64,000 bases of DNA from contig NZ_AKJM01000136.1 of the NCBI RefSeq assembly GCF_000282335.1, positions 1 through 64,000 on the forward strand, read 5' to 3'. The stretch comes from Pseudomonas sp. GM48. GTDB lineage: Bacteria; Pseudomonadota; Gammaproteobacteria; Pseudomonadales; Pseudomonadaceae. Below, piece by piece: positions 26,015-36,397 of the stretch (its first letter is position 1; each line of letters begins with the position of its first letter). The position numbers and the translations under genes were made by a program. The notes below the pieces were generated by a model. The model had not been told where the DNA came from and searched no databases. It saw only the letters and a list, made by a program, of their open reading frames with translations.

Positions 26015-27373
26015 TTAGTGCTTCTCGCCAGCCAGCTTGTGCTCGAGGTAGTGAATGTTCACGCCCCCTTTGCAGAAGCCTTCATCGCGGGTCAGGTCGC
26101 GGTGCAGCGGGATGTTGGTCTTGATCCCGTCGACCACGATCTCGTCCAGCGCATTGCGCATGCGTGCCATGGCTTCGTCGCGGGTCGCGCCGTAGGTGAT
26201 CAGCTTGCCGATCAACGAATCGTAGTTCGGCGGAACGGCATAGCCACTGTACAGGTGCGAATCGACGCGAACGCCGTTGCCACCTGGAGCGTGGAAGTGC
26301 TTGACCGTGCCCGGGCTCGGCATGAAGGTTTTCGGATCTTCGGCGTTGATCCGGCATTCCAGCGCGTGACCGCGGATGACCACGTCATCCTGGGTGAACG
26401 ACAGCTTGTTGCCGGCGGCGATGCTGAGCATCTCCTTGACGATGTCGATGCCGGTGACCATTTCCGAAACCGGGTGCTCGACCTGGACACGAGTGTTCAT
26501 CTCGATGAAGTAGAAGCGACCGTTTTCGTACAGGAACTCGAAAGTACCTGCGCCACGGTAGCCGATATCGATGCAAGCCTTGACGCAGCGTGCGAGTACT
26601 TCCTCACGTGCGTTCTCATCGATGCCCGGTGCCGGCGCTTCTTCGAGAACCTTCTGGTGACGACGTTGCAGCGAGCAATCGCGGTCGCCCAGATGGATGG
26701 CGTGGCCCTGGCCATCGGAAAGTACCTGAACTTCCACGTGACGTGGGTTGGTCAGGAATTTTTCCAGATAGACCATCGGGTTGCCGAACGCCGCGCCTGC
26801 TTCGGAGCGGGTCAGTTTTGCCGAGGAAATCAGGTCTTCTTCGTTATGCACAACGCGCATGCCGCGACCACCGCCGCCGCCAGCGGCCTTGATGATCACC
26901 GGGTAACCGACTTCGCGACCGATGCGCAGAGCGGTTTCTTCGTCTTCCGGCAACGGGCCGTCAGAGCCCGGAACGGTCGGTACGCCAGCAGCGATCATGG
27001 CGTGCTTGGCCGATACCTTGTCGCCCATCAGGCGAATGGTTTCGGCTTTCGGGCCAATGAACGCGAAGCCGGATTTCTCGACCTGTTCGGCGAAGTCGGC
27101 GTTTTCCGCAAGGAAACCGTAACCAGGGTGAATGGCGGTGGCGCCAGTCACTTCGGCCGCGGCGATGATTGCCGGAATGTGCAGGTAGGAGTGAGCGGCC
27201 GATGCCGGACCGATGCAGACGGATTCGTCTGCCAGGCCCAGGTGCATCAGTTCCTTGTCAGCCTTGGAGTAAACGGCGACGGTCTTGATGCCCATCTCTT
27301 TGCAGGCGCGCAGGATCCGCAGGGCGATCTCACCGCGGTTGGCGATCAGAACTTTTTCCAACTTCGCAGTCAT
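26015..27373 (-). CDS. accC: Acetyl-CoA carboxylase, biotin carboxylase subunit
   Basis: A 452-residue ATP-grasp enzyme that carboxylates biotin on AccB, the first half-reaction of malonyl-CoA formation. Visible are [20 protein letters not shown], the Gly-rich ATP loop [15 protein letters not shown] (about 160), the catalytic region around [15 protein letters not shown] (about 288) and [12 protein letters not shown]. The ATG at 27373 (MTAKLEKV) is preferred to 27394 because it gives near-family length and leaves a 17-base gap after accB. Operon aroQ-accB-accC. Confidence 0.97.
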   Translation of the reverse strand: MTAKLEKVLIANRGEIALRILRACKEMGIKTVAVYSKADKELMHLGLADESVCIGPASAAHSYLHIPAIIAAAEVTGATAIHPGYGFLAENADFAEQVEKSGFAFIGPKAETIRLMGDKVSAKHAMIAAGVPTVPGSDGPLPEDEETALRIGREVGYPVIIKAAGGGGGRGMRVVHNEEDLISSAKLTRSEAGAAFGNPMVYLEKFLTNPRHVEVQVLSDGQGHAIHLGDRDCSLQRRHQKVLEEAPAPGIDENAREEVLARCVKACIDIGYRGAGTFEFLYENGRFYFIEMNTRVQVEHPVSEMVTGIDIVKEMLSIAAGNKLSFTQDDVVIRGHALECRINAEDPKTFMPSPGTVKHFHAPGGNGVRVDSHLYSGYAVPPNYDSLIGKLITYGATRDEAMARMRNALDEIVVDGIKTNIPLHRDLTRDEGFCKGGVNIHYLEHKLAGEKH

Positions 27374-27390
27374 CAAAGGCTCTCCGCGGT

Positions 27391-27864
27391 TCAAACGATG
27401 GTGAACAGCGGTTGGTCGTACTCAACCGGCTGGCCGTCTTCAACGAGGATGGATTCGATCACACCGCTGGTTTCAGCTTCGATGTGGTTCATCATCTTCA
27501 TGGCTTCAACGATGCACAGGGTGTCGCCTTTCTTCACGGTCTGGCCGACTTCCACGAAGGACGGCGAGGTTGGCGAAGATTTGCGATAGAACGTACCGAC
27601 CATCGGCGAACGGGCAACGGTGCCGTTCAGTGCTGGAGCGGCGGCGGCAGCAGGTGCAGCAGCGGCAGCAGCGGCAGCCGGAGCGGCGGCAGCGACAGGC
27701 GCGGGGGCCGGAGCATGCATTGGAGCCGGCGCGTAGTACTGCTGAGCCGGGGTCTTGCTATGACGGCTGATGCGTACGGACTCTTCGCCTTCCTTGATCT
27801 CGAGCTCGTCGATGCCGGACTCTTCCAGCAATTCGATCAGTTTCTTAACTTTACGGATATCCAT
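27391..27864 (-). CDS. accB: Biotin carboxyl carrier protein
   Basis: A 157-residue carrier subunit of acetyl-CoA carboxylase. The N-terminal region ([20 protein letters not shown]) is followed by an Ala/Pro-rich linker (about 38-78, with poly-Ala runs). The C-terminal biotinyl domain has the biotin-attachment Lys in [15 protein letters not shown] (about 123). It lies 24 bases after aroQ and 17 before accC. Confidence 0.97.
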   Translation of the reverse strand: MDIRKVKKLIELLEESGIDELEIKEGEESVRISRHSKTPAQQYYAPAPMHAPAPAPVAAAAPAAAAAAAAPAAAAAPALNGTVARSPMVGTFYRKSSPTSPSFVEVGQTVKKGDTLCIVEAMKMMNHIEAETSGVIESILVEDGQPVEYDQPLFTIV

Positions 27865-27888
27865 GAATCATCAACTCCCAAGGGTCGG

Positions 27889-28344
27889 TCAGGGGCGGTT
27901 AACTTGTTGTTCAAGCTGTTCCAGGGCGGCCTCCAGGGCCAGTCGGTAACCGCTGGCGCCAAGGCCGCAGATCACTCCCACCGCTACGTCGGAGAAGTAA
28001 GAGTGATGGCGGAAAGGTTCGCGTTTGTGCACGTTAGACAAATGCACTTCGATGAATGGGATGCTCACCGCCAGCAGCGCGTCACGTAATGCGACACTTG
28101 TATGTGTAAAAGCTGCTGGGTTGATCAGAATGAAGTCCACGCCTTCACTGCGGGCAGCGTGGATGCGGTCGATCAATTCGTACTCGGCGTTGCTTTGCAG
28201 GTGCAGCAAATGGTGGCCGGCTTCACGGGCACGGCGTTCCAGGTCCTGGTTGATCTGCGCCAGTGTCGTAGCGCCATAGGTGCCCGGTTCGCGGGTGCCG
28301 AGCAAGTTCAGGTTGGGTCCGTGCAGAACCAGTAGGGTCGCCAT
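27889..28344 (-). CDS. aroQ: 3-Dehydroquinate dehydratase, type II
   Basis: A 151-residue shikimate-pathway enzyme that dehydrates 3-dehydroquinate. Type II signatures are visible: [21 protein letters not shown] at the N-terminus, the catalytic Tyr in [26 protein letters not shown], and [20 protein letters not shown] with the catalytic His. It is the first gene of aroQ-accB-accC, as elsewhere in Pseudomonas. The promoter probably lies in 28345-28476. Confidence 0.97.
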   Translation of the reverse strand: MATLLVLHGPNLNLLGTREPGTYGATTLAQINQDLERRAREAGHHLLHLQSNAEYELIDRIHAARSEGVDFILINPAAFTHTSVALRDALLAVSIPFIEVHLSNVHKREPFRHHSYFSDVAVGVICGLGASGYRLALEAALEQLEQQVNRP

Positions 28345-28476
28345 CGGCTGTTCCTTTGTTATCCGTGTGCAATTGTCAGAACCCGGCGACTATGCCGCAA
28401 AGCCTTTGTGACTGTCCAGTTCTCTGCAATAGCCAGCACGATGACCGATGTTTGCGCGAAATATATGACTGCTTGA

Positions 28477-30222
28477 TTAAATGTGGTCATTCGCCCTGGT
28501 AACGCGTTCGGCGAAGTCTTTGGCGTTGATCTCGCCGATCACCCGCACATCGGCACGTTCGGCACCGTCCTTGCCGAAAAACATCAGGGCCGGCGGACCG
28601 AACAACCGGTAACGGTCGAGCAGGGCGCGTTGCTCGGCGTTGCTGGCGGTGATGTCGAAACGGATCAGCCGGTAACCCTTGAGGCGTTCGACGACGATAG
28701 GGTCGTTTAGCACCTCATGCTCGATGACTTTGCAGCTGATGCACCAGTCGGCGTACCAGTCGAGCAACAGCGGTGTGCCAGATGATCGTGCGTCGGCGAG
28801 TGCACGATCCAGATCGGCCGGGGTGCTCACGGTTTGCCAGGCGCTGGTGCTTTGCGCAGGTCCGCTATTGTCAGCAATACGCGGCTGGCCAATCGGGTTG
28901 AGCGGGTCGGTCTGGCCGCTGAAGGCTCCGTACCAGCAGGCCAGCGCGTAAAACAGCAAGAACATGCCGAGCAATTGGCCCAGGCGCTTGCGCGGTGGTT
29001 TATAGACGAACTCCAGCGCCCCCATGAACAAGCCCACGCCGCCGGCCAGCAAACCGATCAGCAGCAAGGTGACCTGACCCGGCAGGACGCGGCTGAGCAG
29101 GCCGACGGCGAGCCCGAGCAACAACACCCCGATCGCGTTTTTCACGTAGACCAGCCACGGACCGCTTTTCGGCAGCCAGGCGGCGCCACCGGTGGCCACC
29201 AGCAACAGCGGTGCGCCCATGCCGAGACCGAGCATGAACAGTTTCAGGCCACCGCCCAGCGCATCGCCACTGGCACTGATGTACAGCAGCGCACCGGCCA
29301 ATGGCGCCGAAACACAGGGTGAAACCAGCAAGCTGGAGACCACGCCCAACACCGCGGCGCCCCACAGTGACCCGCCTTTGGTGCGTCCGGCGATGTAGTC
29401 CAGGCGACTGCTGATGGCGTGCGGCAACTTGAGTTCGAATACGCCGAACATCGCCAATGCAAACACGGCGAAAAACATCGCGAACGGCACCAGCACCCAG
29501 GCCGATTGCAGCCGCGCCTGTAGATTGAGCTGGGCACCGAACAGGCCCATCAGCGCACCGAGCAGGGCAAAGCAGGCAGCCATCGGCAGCACATAGGCCA
29601 GCGACAGATTGAAACCGCGCCAGCCACCCACCTGGCCGCGCAGCACCACGCCGGACAGGATCGGCAACATGGGCAGCACGCAGGGCGTGAACGTCAGGCC
29701 CAGGCCCGCGAGAAAAAACAACGCCAGTTCGCGCCAGCTCCATGGATAAGTCGTCGCCGGGGCGCCGCTGCCGTCGATGCTCAGGCGCTCGGTTTCCGGC
29801 GGATAGCATAGGCCTTTGTCGGCGCAACCCTGATAGGTCACGGCCAGGGTGAAGGCGCGTTGATCGGTGCGCGGCAGCTCGACGTCGAGAATGCCGTGGT
29901 AGACCTCTACGTCACCGAAGTATTCATCATGCTTTTTCTGGCCGTCGGGCAGTTTTGCCGCGCCGAGGGCAACATCGGCTGGATCGGCGCGAAACTGAAA
30001 ACGGTGGCGGTAGAGGTAATAACCTTCGGTGGCGACGAAGCGCAGCTTGATCGATTGCGGCGTGCTTTCTACCAGGCTCAGCTGGAAGGCTTCGCGCACC
30101 GGCAGGAAGTCGGCGCTGTTGTTGATCGAGCCCAGGGTCGAATTGGGACGATTTTCCAACAGGCCGGTGGCGCTGGCCGGCAGGGCGAACACTAAAAACA
30201 GTAGGCAGAGCAGGCGGCGCAT
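28477..30222 (-). CDS. dsbD: Thiol:disulfide interchange protein DsbD
   Basis: A 581-residue membrane reductase that carries electrons from thioredoxin to the periplasm (DsbC, CcmG and similar). It has a signal peptide (MRRLLCLLFLVFALPASATG). The N-terminal Ig-like domain has its Cys pair in YQGCADKGLCYPPE. The central eight-helix domain has TPCVLPMLPILSG and SPCVSAPLAG. The C-terminal thioredoxin domain has the CISC active site (DWYADWCISCKV; about 485). It is also called dipZ. It is followed by the chemoreceptor gene further upstream on the same strand, separated by a REPIN. Confidence 0.95.
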   Translation of the reverse strand: MRRLLCLLFLVFALPASATGLLENRPNSTLGSINNSADFLPVREAFQLSLVESTPQSIKLRFVATEGYYLYRHRFQFRADPADVALGAAKLPDGQKKHDEYFGDVEVYHGILDVELPRTDQRAFTLAVTYQGCADKGLCYPPETERLSIDGSGAPATTYPWSWRELALFFLAGLGLTFTPCVLPMLPILSGVVLRGQVGGWRGFNLSLAYVLPMAACFALLGALMGLFGAQLNLQARLQSAWVLVPFAMFFAVFALAMFGVFELKLPHAISSRLDYIAGRTKGGSLWGAAVLGVVSSLLVSPCVSAPLAGALLYISASGDALGGGLKLFMLGLGMGAPLLLVATGGAAWLPKSGPWLVYVKNAIGVLLLGLAVGLLSRVLPGQVTLLLIGLLAGGVGLFMGALEFVYKPPRKRLGQLLGMFLLFYALACWYGAFSGQTDPLNPIGQPRIADNSGPAQSTSAWQTVSTPADLDRALADARSSGTPLLLDWYADWCISCKVIEHEVLNDPIVVERLKGYRLIRFDITASNAEQRALLDRYRLFGPPALMFFGKDGAERADVRVIGEINAKDFAERVTRANDHI

Positions 30223-30312
30223 GACGATCTCGCGTATCGGAATTGGGGGGATGATAGCGGACAGTGGGCCGGTGTGCAGGGGGGGGAGTTTTGCGGTGGG
30301 TTTTCTGACGCT

Positions 30313-30395
30313 TTCGCGAGCAAGCCCGCTCCCACAGGTGACCGCGTTCTTTCATGGCAAATACGGTTAAATGTGGGAGCGGGCTTGCTCGCGAA
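30313..30395. repeat. REPIN
   Basis: Arms at 30313-30337 and 30372-30395 around a 34-base spacer, between dsbD and the chemoreceptor gene. The right arm ends nine bases before the chemoreceptor stop codon. Confidence 0.9.
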
Positions 30396-30403
30396 TCGGT
30401 CTG

Positions 30404-32350
30404 TCAGACGCGAAAAGCCTGAACGGCGGTGTGCAATCGCCCACCCAGTACCAGCAGGTTCTCCCCTTGCTCACGCCCTTCGCCGATGCGCAGCAGATTA
30501 TCCCCGCCCAACTGGTGAATCCGCTCACTGTGGTCACGGATCTCGCTGACAGCGCCACTTTGCTGGGCAGTGACATCGGCGATGCGCACCGCTGTGTCGG
30601 AAATGGTCTGGATTGCCCCGACGATTTTATCCAGCGCGCCATCGGCTGCCTGAGCCTGATTGGCCGTGGCTTCGGCGTGTTCGACCTGGGCGCGCATGCC
30701 TTCCACCGATTGCCGCGCAGCAGTTTGCAGCCCGGCGATCAGCGTCTGGATTTCTGCGGTGGCCCCGGCGGTACGTTGCGCCAGTGAACGCACTTCTTCC
30801 GCCACCACCGCAAAGCCTCGACCCATTTCCCCGGCGCGAGCCGCTTCAATGGCCGCGTTCAAGGCCAGCAGGTTGGTCTGGTCGGCAATCGAGCGGATCA
30901 CCGTCAACACACCGCCGATGGTGGCCGACTCTTCAGCCAGGTGTTCGATCATTTGCGCATTGCCTTGCACTTCATCTACCAGCGCATGCAGGCCGGTGAG
31001 GCTCAGGCCGATGACTTTCTGCCCGTGCTCCACGGCCAGGCCGGCGTGGCGGCTGGCGTCGGCGGCCTGGCTGGCATCGCCGGCGACCTGCTGAATGGTC
31101 GCTTCCAGTTCGCTGAGGGAGTCGCGGATCAGTGCCGTGTCGCCGGCCTGGTGTTCCGCACCGTCATGTAAATCGTTGCTCAGGTCGGCCAGGGTGCGGC
31201 TGCTGCCGGCCACTTGCTCGGCATTGAGGCGAATGGTCCCCACCAGATCCACCAGATAAGCGCGCAAGCGGTTGAGCGACGCCTCAATGTCATGCAATTC
31301 GCGGTTGGTGTTGCCCAGTTGAATGTCACGGCTGAAGTCGCCTTCGGCCCAGGTCGACAGGGCCGGAGCGAGGTTGGTCAGGGTCCGGGCCAGTTTGCGC
31401 TGCAGGGTATCGATCAGCAGGGCGATCAACAGAATCAAGCCGATCATCACGCCTTGCATCAGCCGTACTTCACCCTGGATCTGCCCGTGCTGGGCGCGCA
31501 CCACCGGTTCCAGCCCGGCAATGGCCTGTTGCACGTCGGCGATTTTCAAGTGAGTTGCGGTGCTGAGATCGGCGCGTCTGCGGATTTGATCGCGAGTGCG
31601 CGAAAGCTCGGCCGGGTAGCGGGTGAGCAGGCTGTTGAGCTCGCGCTTGAGGCCGACGCCGGCATCTTCGGCGACGGTTTTTTCCTTGTTCTCAAGGCCC
31701 ATCATCGAGGCGAAGTCATCGGTGTTCGATTCGCTGCTGGTGGTCACGCCCAGTAAGGGCAGGGCATCGAGTTTCTCGGCCTGGGTGCGGATGTTGGCGA
31801 CTTCGCGCTCGACATCGGCGGCCAGTTCACTGCGGCCGCTGCTGACCAGTTTGTCCCGCGCCAGCGACAATTTGCCCAAGTGCTGCGACGCGATGAGCAG
31901 CGGCGTCAGGTAGGTCGCATTACCGCTGGCGTACTGGCTGAGCTGATCGAGGCTGGCACTCAGTTCGCGCTCGGCCTGCAGCAGCAAGGCTTGTGGGTCG
32001 CCTGCCAGTTTGCCGGCAGCCAGCAGGTCGGTTTTGCTGAATTCTTCAAGGGTCGACAGGCTGGGACGCAACGTCTCGGCCAAGGCCGGTGGCAATTCGC
32101 CGAGCTCTTTTTGCAGGCTGTCGATGCCCTGGGCGGCACTGCTCAGGCGCAGTGCATCGCCGCTGCCAAGGTAATCCTCGATGCTGCGGGCGACTTCATT
32201 CTGAAATTGCTGCGACAGGCCCAGGTAGCGCTCCATTAATAGATACGGACGCTCAAGGGCTTTCTGCGACCACCACAACGTCGCGCCGAGGGCCACGCAC
32301 ACGGCCACCAGAAGGAGGGTATTGAGATTGGTCAGCAGCTTCAGGCGCAT
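30404..32350 (-). CDS. ctpL: Methyl-accepting chemotaxis protein, CtpL-like
   Basis: A 648-residue chemoreceptor. TM1 ([23 protein letters not shown]) starts near residue 5. An all-helical periplasmic domain of about 250 residues resembles an HBM/four-helix-bundle sensor. TM2 ([18 protein letters not shown]) lies near 300, then come HAMP and the cytoplasmic signalling domain, whose hairpin tip reads [20 protein letters not shown]. The C-terminus lacks a CheR-tethering pentapeptide. Its position between dsbD and gcbA matches P. aeruginosa CtpL, a receptor linked to inorganic phosphate; the ligand here is inferred from position only. The ATG at 32350 is preferred to a TTG at 32362. Confidence 0.85.
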   Translation of the reverse strand: MRLKLLTNLNTLLLVAVCVALGATLWWSQKALERPYLLMERYLGLSQQFQNEVARSIEDYLGSGDALRLSSAAQGIDSLQKELGELPPALAETLRPSLSTLEEFSKTDLLAAGKLAGDPQALLLQAERELSASLDQLSQYASGNATYLTPLLIASQHLGKLSLARDKLVSSGRSELAADVEREVANIRTQAEKLDALPLLGVTTSSESNTDDFASMMGLENKEKTVAEDAGVGLKRELNSLLTRYPAELSRTRDQIRRRADLSTATHLKIADVQQAIAGLEPVVRAQHGQIQGEVRLMQGVMIGLILLIALLIDTLQRKLARTLTNLAPALSTWAEGDFSRDIQLGNTNRELHDIEASLNRLRAYLVDLVGTIRLNAEQVAGSSRTLADLSNDLHDGAEHQAGDTALIRDSLSELEATIQQVAGDASQAADASRHAGLAVEHGQKVIGLSLTGLHALVDEVQGNAQMIEHLAEESATIGGVLTVIRSIADQTNLLALNAAIEAARAGEMGRGFAVVAEEVRSLAQRTAGATAEIQTLIAGLQTAARQSVEGMRAQVEHAEATANQAQAADGALDKIVGAIQTISDTAVRIADVTAQQSGAVSEIRDHSERIHQLGGDNLLRIGEGREQGENLLVLGGRLHTAVQAFRV

Positions 32351-32401
32351 TCGGACTACCAACGGCAGAAATGGTAAGTGCCTGAAGTTATTGCGTTTCT
32401 G

Positions 32402-34072
32402 TTACAGGGTTATGACCGTATCGGTCGATTCCGATAAAAAGGTGGCACTTTGCTTTGATGTGCGAGCGGCCTGTACGCGATTGCGTCCGCCGCCCTTGGC
32501 ACGGTACAGCGCCTCATCGGCCTGACTGGCCATCATCAGGCTGTCGGAGCTTTCGCATAACTCCACCACCCCGGCACTGAAGGTGCACCACAGATCCTGG
32601 GGTTGCGCGGGGTAGTGAATCTCGGCAAAACGCTGGCGGATTTCATCGAGCACGTTGTAGGCCGCTTCGATATCGGTGTCCGGCATGACGATGGCGAATT
32701 CCTCGCCACCGTAGCGGCCGATGAAGTCGCTTTTGCGCAGGCGTTGCTTGAGAAACAGCGCCAGGCTTTTGATCACCCGGTCGCCCATGGGGTGGCCGTG
32801 GCTGTCATTGACCCGTTTGAAATGGTCGATGTCGAGCATGGCAAAGCTCAGCGGCTTGCTTTCGCGGCGGGCGCGGAACGAGCAGTCTTCGAGCAATTGC
32901 AGGATATGCGTGTGGTTGTACAGGCCGGTGAGGCTGTCGCGGACCATCCGTGCCTTGAGATTGCGGGCCCTTGCTGCGCGGTTGCGCACGGTGGTGATCA
33001 GGTGCCGGGGCTTGATCGGTTTGGTCAGGAAGTCATCGCCGCCCTCGCTCATGGCGTCGAGCTGCTTGTCCAGGTCGTCTTCGGCCGACAGGTAAATGAT
33101 CGGCACGCTGACATAGCGGTCGTTGTGACGGATCACCTTGGCCAATTCCGTACCGGTGCAGGCCGGCATGTACATGTCGAGGATGATCAGGTCCGGCTGG
33201 AAGTCCGCCAGTTCGGCCATGGCCTGGATCGGTTCGATCAATGTCCGGGTGACGATCCCGGCGCTGTTGAGCAGGCGCTCGGTGTGCAGGGCCTGGGCAC
33301 GGGAGTCGTCGATGATCAGTACTTTATAAGGTTCGTACTGGGCGACGCAGGTCAGGACTTCGATCTTCTCCAGCAGGCTCGACGCTTCAAGGGTGCCGGT
33401 GAGGAACTCCTGGCCACCGGCGCGCACGGCGGCGAGGCGGGTCGGGGTGTCGGTTTCGTGCAGGCTGAAGAACAGCAGCGGCAAGCGGTGATCCAGGCCT
33501 TCCTGGGCTTCGGCGGCCAGTTTCAGGCCGACACCGGGGCCGCTGAAATCCACGTCCATGACAATCGCCGCGGGCAAGCGCTCGATCATCGATGAGCGAA
33601 ACGCGTCTACGCTGTCCAGGGACTGGGCGCTGAGCCCGAAGAATTCCAGTTGTTTGGCCAGGCGCTCGGCGCGGTCGTGATCCTGCAGCACTACGTAGAT
33701 GGGTTTGCGCAGCGGTGGCAGGAAGGTTTGATCGAGCTGATCGCCATGGCGCAGGCCAGTGCGCGACAGGCGTTGCATCAAGCGATTGAGGTCGGTGATC
33801 AGGCCGCTGCTCAGGCGTCCGCGATTGGCGTCGACAGCCTCCAGGGACTGACCAATGTGGTGGGCCAGTTGCGTGTGTTCCGGTTGCTCGAAACGCTCGG
33901 CGAAACGCAGCAGGCGCAGATTGGCCTCGCTCAGTTCCGAAAGGTCGGCGGTGGACCACTCACTGCGTTGCAGGCGCTGCCATATCTCAAGAATCTGACG
34001 AGCCTGATGAATTACCCGCTGGGCAAAGTGGTGCTTGAGGCGCTCGCGGCTGGGGTCTTCTGGCTCGGTCAT
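32402..34072 (-). CDS. gcbA: Diguanylate cyclase with two receiver domains (GcbA-like)
   Basis: A 556-residue response-regulator-type diguanylate cyclase. An N-terminal helical region (about 1-120) precedes a degenerate receiver (about 125-240; VMDVDFSGPG, conserved Lys not evident) and a canonical receiver (about 255-375; LIILDMYMPACTG, FLTKPIKP). A GGDEF domain (about 385-545) has an intact active site GRYGGEEF and an RxxD inhibitory site (RKSD) five residues before it. Orthologues in P. fluorescens and P. aeruginosa make c-di-GMP and promote early attachment. It lies 51 bases upstream of the chemoreceptor gene on the same strand. Confidence 0.92.
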   Translation of the reverse strand: MTEPEDPSRERLKHHFAQRVIHQARQILEIWQRLQRSEWSTADLSELSEANLRLLRFAERFEQPEHTQLAHHIGQSLEAVDANRGRLSSGLITDLNRLMQRLSRTGLRHGDQLDQTFLPPLRKPIYVVLQDHDRAERLAKQLEFFGLSAQSLDSVDAFRSSMIERLPAAIVMDVDFSGPGVGLKLAAEAQEGLDHRLPLLFFSLHETDTPTRLAAVRAGGQEFLTGTLEASSLLEKIEVLTCVAQYEPYKVLIIDDSRAQALHTERLLNSAGIVTRTLIEPIQAMAELADFQPDLIILDMYMPACTGTELAKVIRHNDRYVSVPIIYLSAEDDLDKQLDAMSEGGDDFLTKPIKPRHLITTVRNRAARARNLKARMVRDSLTGLYNHTHILQLLEDCSFRARRESKPLSFAMLDIDHFKRVNDSHGHPMGDRVIKSLALFLKQRLRKSDFIGRYGGEEFAIVMPDTDIEAAYNVLDEIRQRFAEIHYPAQPQDLWCTFSAGVVELCESSDSLMMASQADEALYRAKGGGRNRVQAARTSKQSATFLSESTDTVITL

Positions 34073-34552
34073 ATCCTGACTACTAGTTAGGGTGCACACT
34101 GAGGTCGACTGGTGGCTCTATGCTAGCACCACTTTTCCATTACATGAGTGCTGTACGTCAATAATCTGCAATGTGAGTTCATTCAGTTTGTGACTGATTG
34201 GTCCGGTTCTGGCCTTTAAAGTCGTGCTGTGCAGGGGCGAAGTCCTTGCATCAGGGCACTTGAGGGGCGTGGGGTGGCAATTGGCGAGTGACTGACATTT
34301 GGCAGTTCGTGATTTTTTGTCTGCGTTGATCGGCCCGGTTTTTTCTTCTCAGGGGCTCAGGGATTCCCTTAGGGGGGCAATCCAAACCATAGGGGGGATT
34401 TCGACGGCTGCGGCGTTGTCAGGTGTGCAGGAACTCTTTTCATCTGCAGCCGGTAATTTTTCCCATCGATGCAATGGCGGGTGCCGGGCCAAGGCACGTT
34501 GTTGTATGGTTGTGGTCGAACCGTGAACTCAAGAGCTTGAAAGGATATCGCC
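34073..34552. other. 480-base intergenic region between gcbA and DUF2333
   Basis: This divergent promoter region for gcbA (minus) and the DUF2333 gene (plus) has no gene I can support; a 75-codon plus frame at 34299 lacks a good ribosome site. Two TAGGGGGG octamers at 34370-34377 and 34390-34397 are exactly 20 bases apart, one face of the helix. The left third is AT-rich. Confidence 0.6.
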
Positions 34553-35620
34553 ATGCTGGACTGGAAGAACCGCACAGGCAGTGCGCCTGAACGTGCCGCT
34601 GAACCGAAGTCGGAGACCCGCAGTTACCTGGGCGGTCTGTTGTTCAGCCGGGCGCTGGCCACTTTACTGGGCATCTACCTGTTGGTGGCGAGTGTCCTGG
34701 GCTGGTACTGGAGCCAGGAGCCGGCGCTGTTCCCGGTCCAGCAAACCGCCCAACTGGCCGCCGAGAAAGAAGGCAAGCAGATGGTCGTCGGTTACACCAC
34801 GGTGGAAACCCTCAAGACCGTCGCCGGCACCTTGCTGACCAAACCGGGCGGCTATATTTCCAACGACCGATTCCCGCCAGGCCTGTGGATGGACAACATG
34901 CCGAGCTGGGAGTACGGCGTGTTGGTGCAGGTCCGCGACCTGAGTCGTGCGTTGCGTAAAGACTTCGCCCGTTCGCAGTCGCAGTCTGCCGAAGACGCCG
35001 ACCTGGCCAAGGCCGAGCCGCGTTTCAACTTCGACAACAAGAGCTGGGTGCTGCCGTCCAGTGAATCCGAATACCAGGAAGGCATCAATTCCCTGAGCCG
35101 CTATCAGGCGCGCCTGTCCGATCCGAACCAGAAGAGCGCATTGTTCTATGCCCGCGCCGACAACCTGAACAACTGGCTGGGTGATGTCGGCACGCGTCTC
35201 GGCTCGCTGTCGCAACGACTGTCGGCCAGTGTTGGCCGGGTCAAGCTCAATACCGCGTTGAAAACCGAGGTGGTGACACCGGGTGTGGCGCCGCAGGTCG
35301 ATGAGGAAATCGTCGAGACTCCATGGTTGCAGATCGACAACGTGTTCTACGAAGCCCGCGGTCAGGCCTGGGCCTTGTCGCATTTGCTGCGCGCCATCGA
35401 AGTCGACTTCGCCGATGTGCTGGCCAAGAAGAACGCCACGGTCAGCGTGCGCCAGATCATTCGTGAACTGGAAGCGTCGCAGGAGCCGGTGTGGAGCCCG
35501 ATGATCCTCAACGGCAGCGGCTTCGGTGTGCTGGCCAACCACTCGCTGGTCATGGCCAACTACATTTCCCGGGCCAACGCGGCGGTGATCGATTTGCGTC
35601 AATTGCTCAATCAGGGCTGA
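34553..35620 (+). CDS. DUF2333 family protein
   Basis: A 355-residue protein of unknown function, conserved between gcbA and the nudix gene in Pseudomonas. One N-terminal membrane segment (FSRALATLLGIYLLVASVLGWYW; about 31-53) anchors a large, mostly helical periplasmic domain (YISNDRFPPGLWMDNMPSWE, QIDNVFYEARGQAWAL). The ATG has AAAGGA ten bases upstream. The nudix gene follows after three bases, so the two are coupled. Confidence 0.85.
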   Translation: MLDWKNRTGSAPERAAEPKSETRSYLGGLLFSRALATLLGIYLLVASVLGWYWSQEPALFPVQQTAQLAAEKEGKQMVVGYTTVETLKTVAGTLLTKPGGYISNDRFPPGLWMDNMPSWEYGVLVQVRDLSRALRKDFARSQSQSAEDADLAKAEPRFNFDNKSWVLPSSESEYQEGINSLSRYQARLSDPNQKSALFYARADNLNNWLGDVGTRLGSLSQRLSASVGRVKLNTALKTEVVTPGVAPQVDEEIVETPWLQIDNVFYEARGQAWALSHLLRAIEVDFADVLAKKNATVSVRQIIRELEASQEPVWSPMILNGSGFGVLANHSLVMANYISRANAAVIDLRQLLNQG

Positions 35621-35623
35621 GTC

Positions 35624-36193
35624 ATGGTTGATAACTCTGTCGAAGGAATGCGAGAAGCCGCACACCGTGCGGCCTCCGATGCCGAACAGATCGCCTGGGT
35701 CGACGAGCAGGACAACCTGCTCGGCGCCCTGGTCCGTTCCGACTTGCGCGAGCGCGGGCTGATCGGGCGCGGCACCTACATTATGTTGTTCAATTCCGCT
35801 GGCGAGCTGTGCGTGCATCGACGCACACTGAGCAAGGCGATCTATCCCGGTTACTGGGACGTGGCGGCGGGGGGCATGGTGCTCGCCAGCGAAACCTACG
35901 CCGAATCGGCGGCCCGGGAACTGGAAGAAGAGCTGGGCGTGAGCGGTGTGGAGTTGACCGCCCACGATCACTTTTTCTTCGAGGACACTGGCAATCGCCT
36001 GTGGTGCTCGGCGTTCTCGGCGGTGTGGGACGGCCCGTTGATCCTGCAGCCGGAAGAGGTGCTCGAAGCGCGCTTTATCCCCATTGATCAGGTCATGCTG
36101 GAGATCGAGCAAAAGCCTTACTGCCCGGACTCGTTGGCGGCGTTAAAGCGCTATCTGAAGGCTCAGCAAAGCAACGTCGCAAAACAGCTATAA
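35624..36193 (+). CDS. Nudix hydrolase
   Basis: A 189-residue nudix-fold pyrophosphohydrolase. The nudix box is visible as GG-M-VLASETYAESAARELEEELGV, matching GX5EX7REUXEEXGU (about residues 84-106). The N-terminal context (VDEQDNLLGALVRSDLRERGL, YIMLFNSAGELCVHRRTLSK) resembles YfcD and isopentenyl-diphosphate-isomerase-like members. The substrate cannot be read from the sequence. It lies three bases after the DUF2333 gene and is closed by a strong terminator at 36199. Confidence 0.9.
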   Translation: MVDNSVEGMREAAHRAASDAEQIAWVDEQDNLLGALVRSDLRERGLIGRGTYIMLFNSAGELCVHRRTLSKAIYPGYWDVAAGGMVLASETYAESAARELEEELGVSGVELTAHDHFFFEDTGNRLWCSAFSAVWDGPLILQPEEVLEARFIPIDQVMLEIEQKPYCPDSLAALKRYLKAQQSNVAKQL

Positions 36194-36198
36194 ATTGG

Positions 36199-36229
36199 CG
36201 CCGATTGGCTCTTAGCAATCGGCGTTTTT
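36199..36229 (+). terminator. Nudix gene terminator
   Basis: A nine-pair perfect stem (CGCCGATTG / CAATCGGCG) with an eight-base loop is followed by TTTTT, five bases after the stop. Confidence 0.9.
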
Positions 36230-36397
36230 GCCGTTACACTGCGCGACCTTTTTAAACTGAACCGGTATTGCTCCTACACAAGGTCGTAATTGGGTTGTAC
36301 CGTTTCAGTAGCGCTGCCCCTGCCTGAGTGGGGCTTCGCGGTCGATTGCACTTCCCAAGTGCTGCGACCAGTCTTTGTCCTCCGAAGAGGATTGCCG

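Noticed and set aside
34299-34526. 75-codon plus-strand frame in the gcbA-DUF2333 gap
   Set aside because: No ribosome site, crosses the G-rich octamers, and no plausible protein features.
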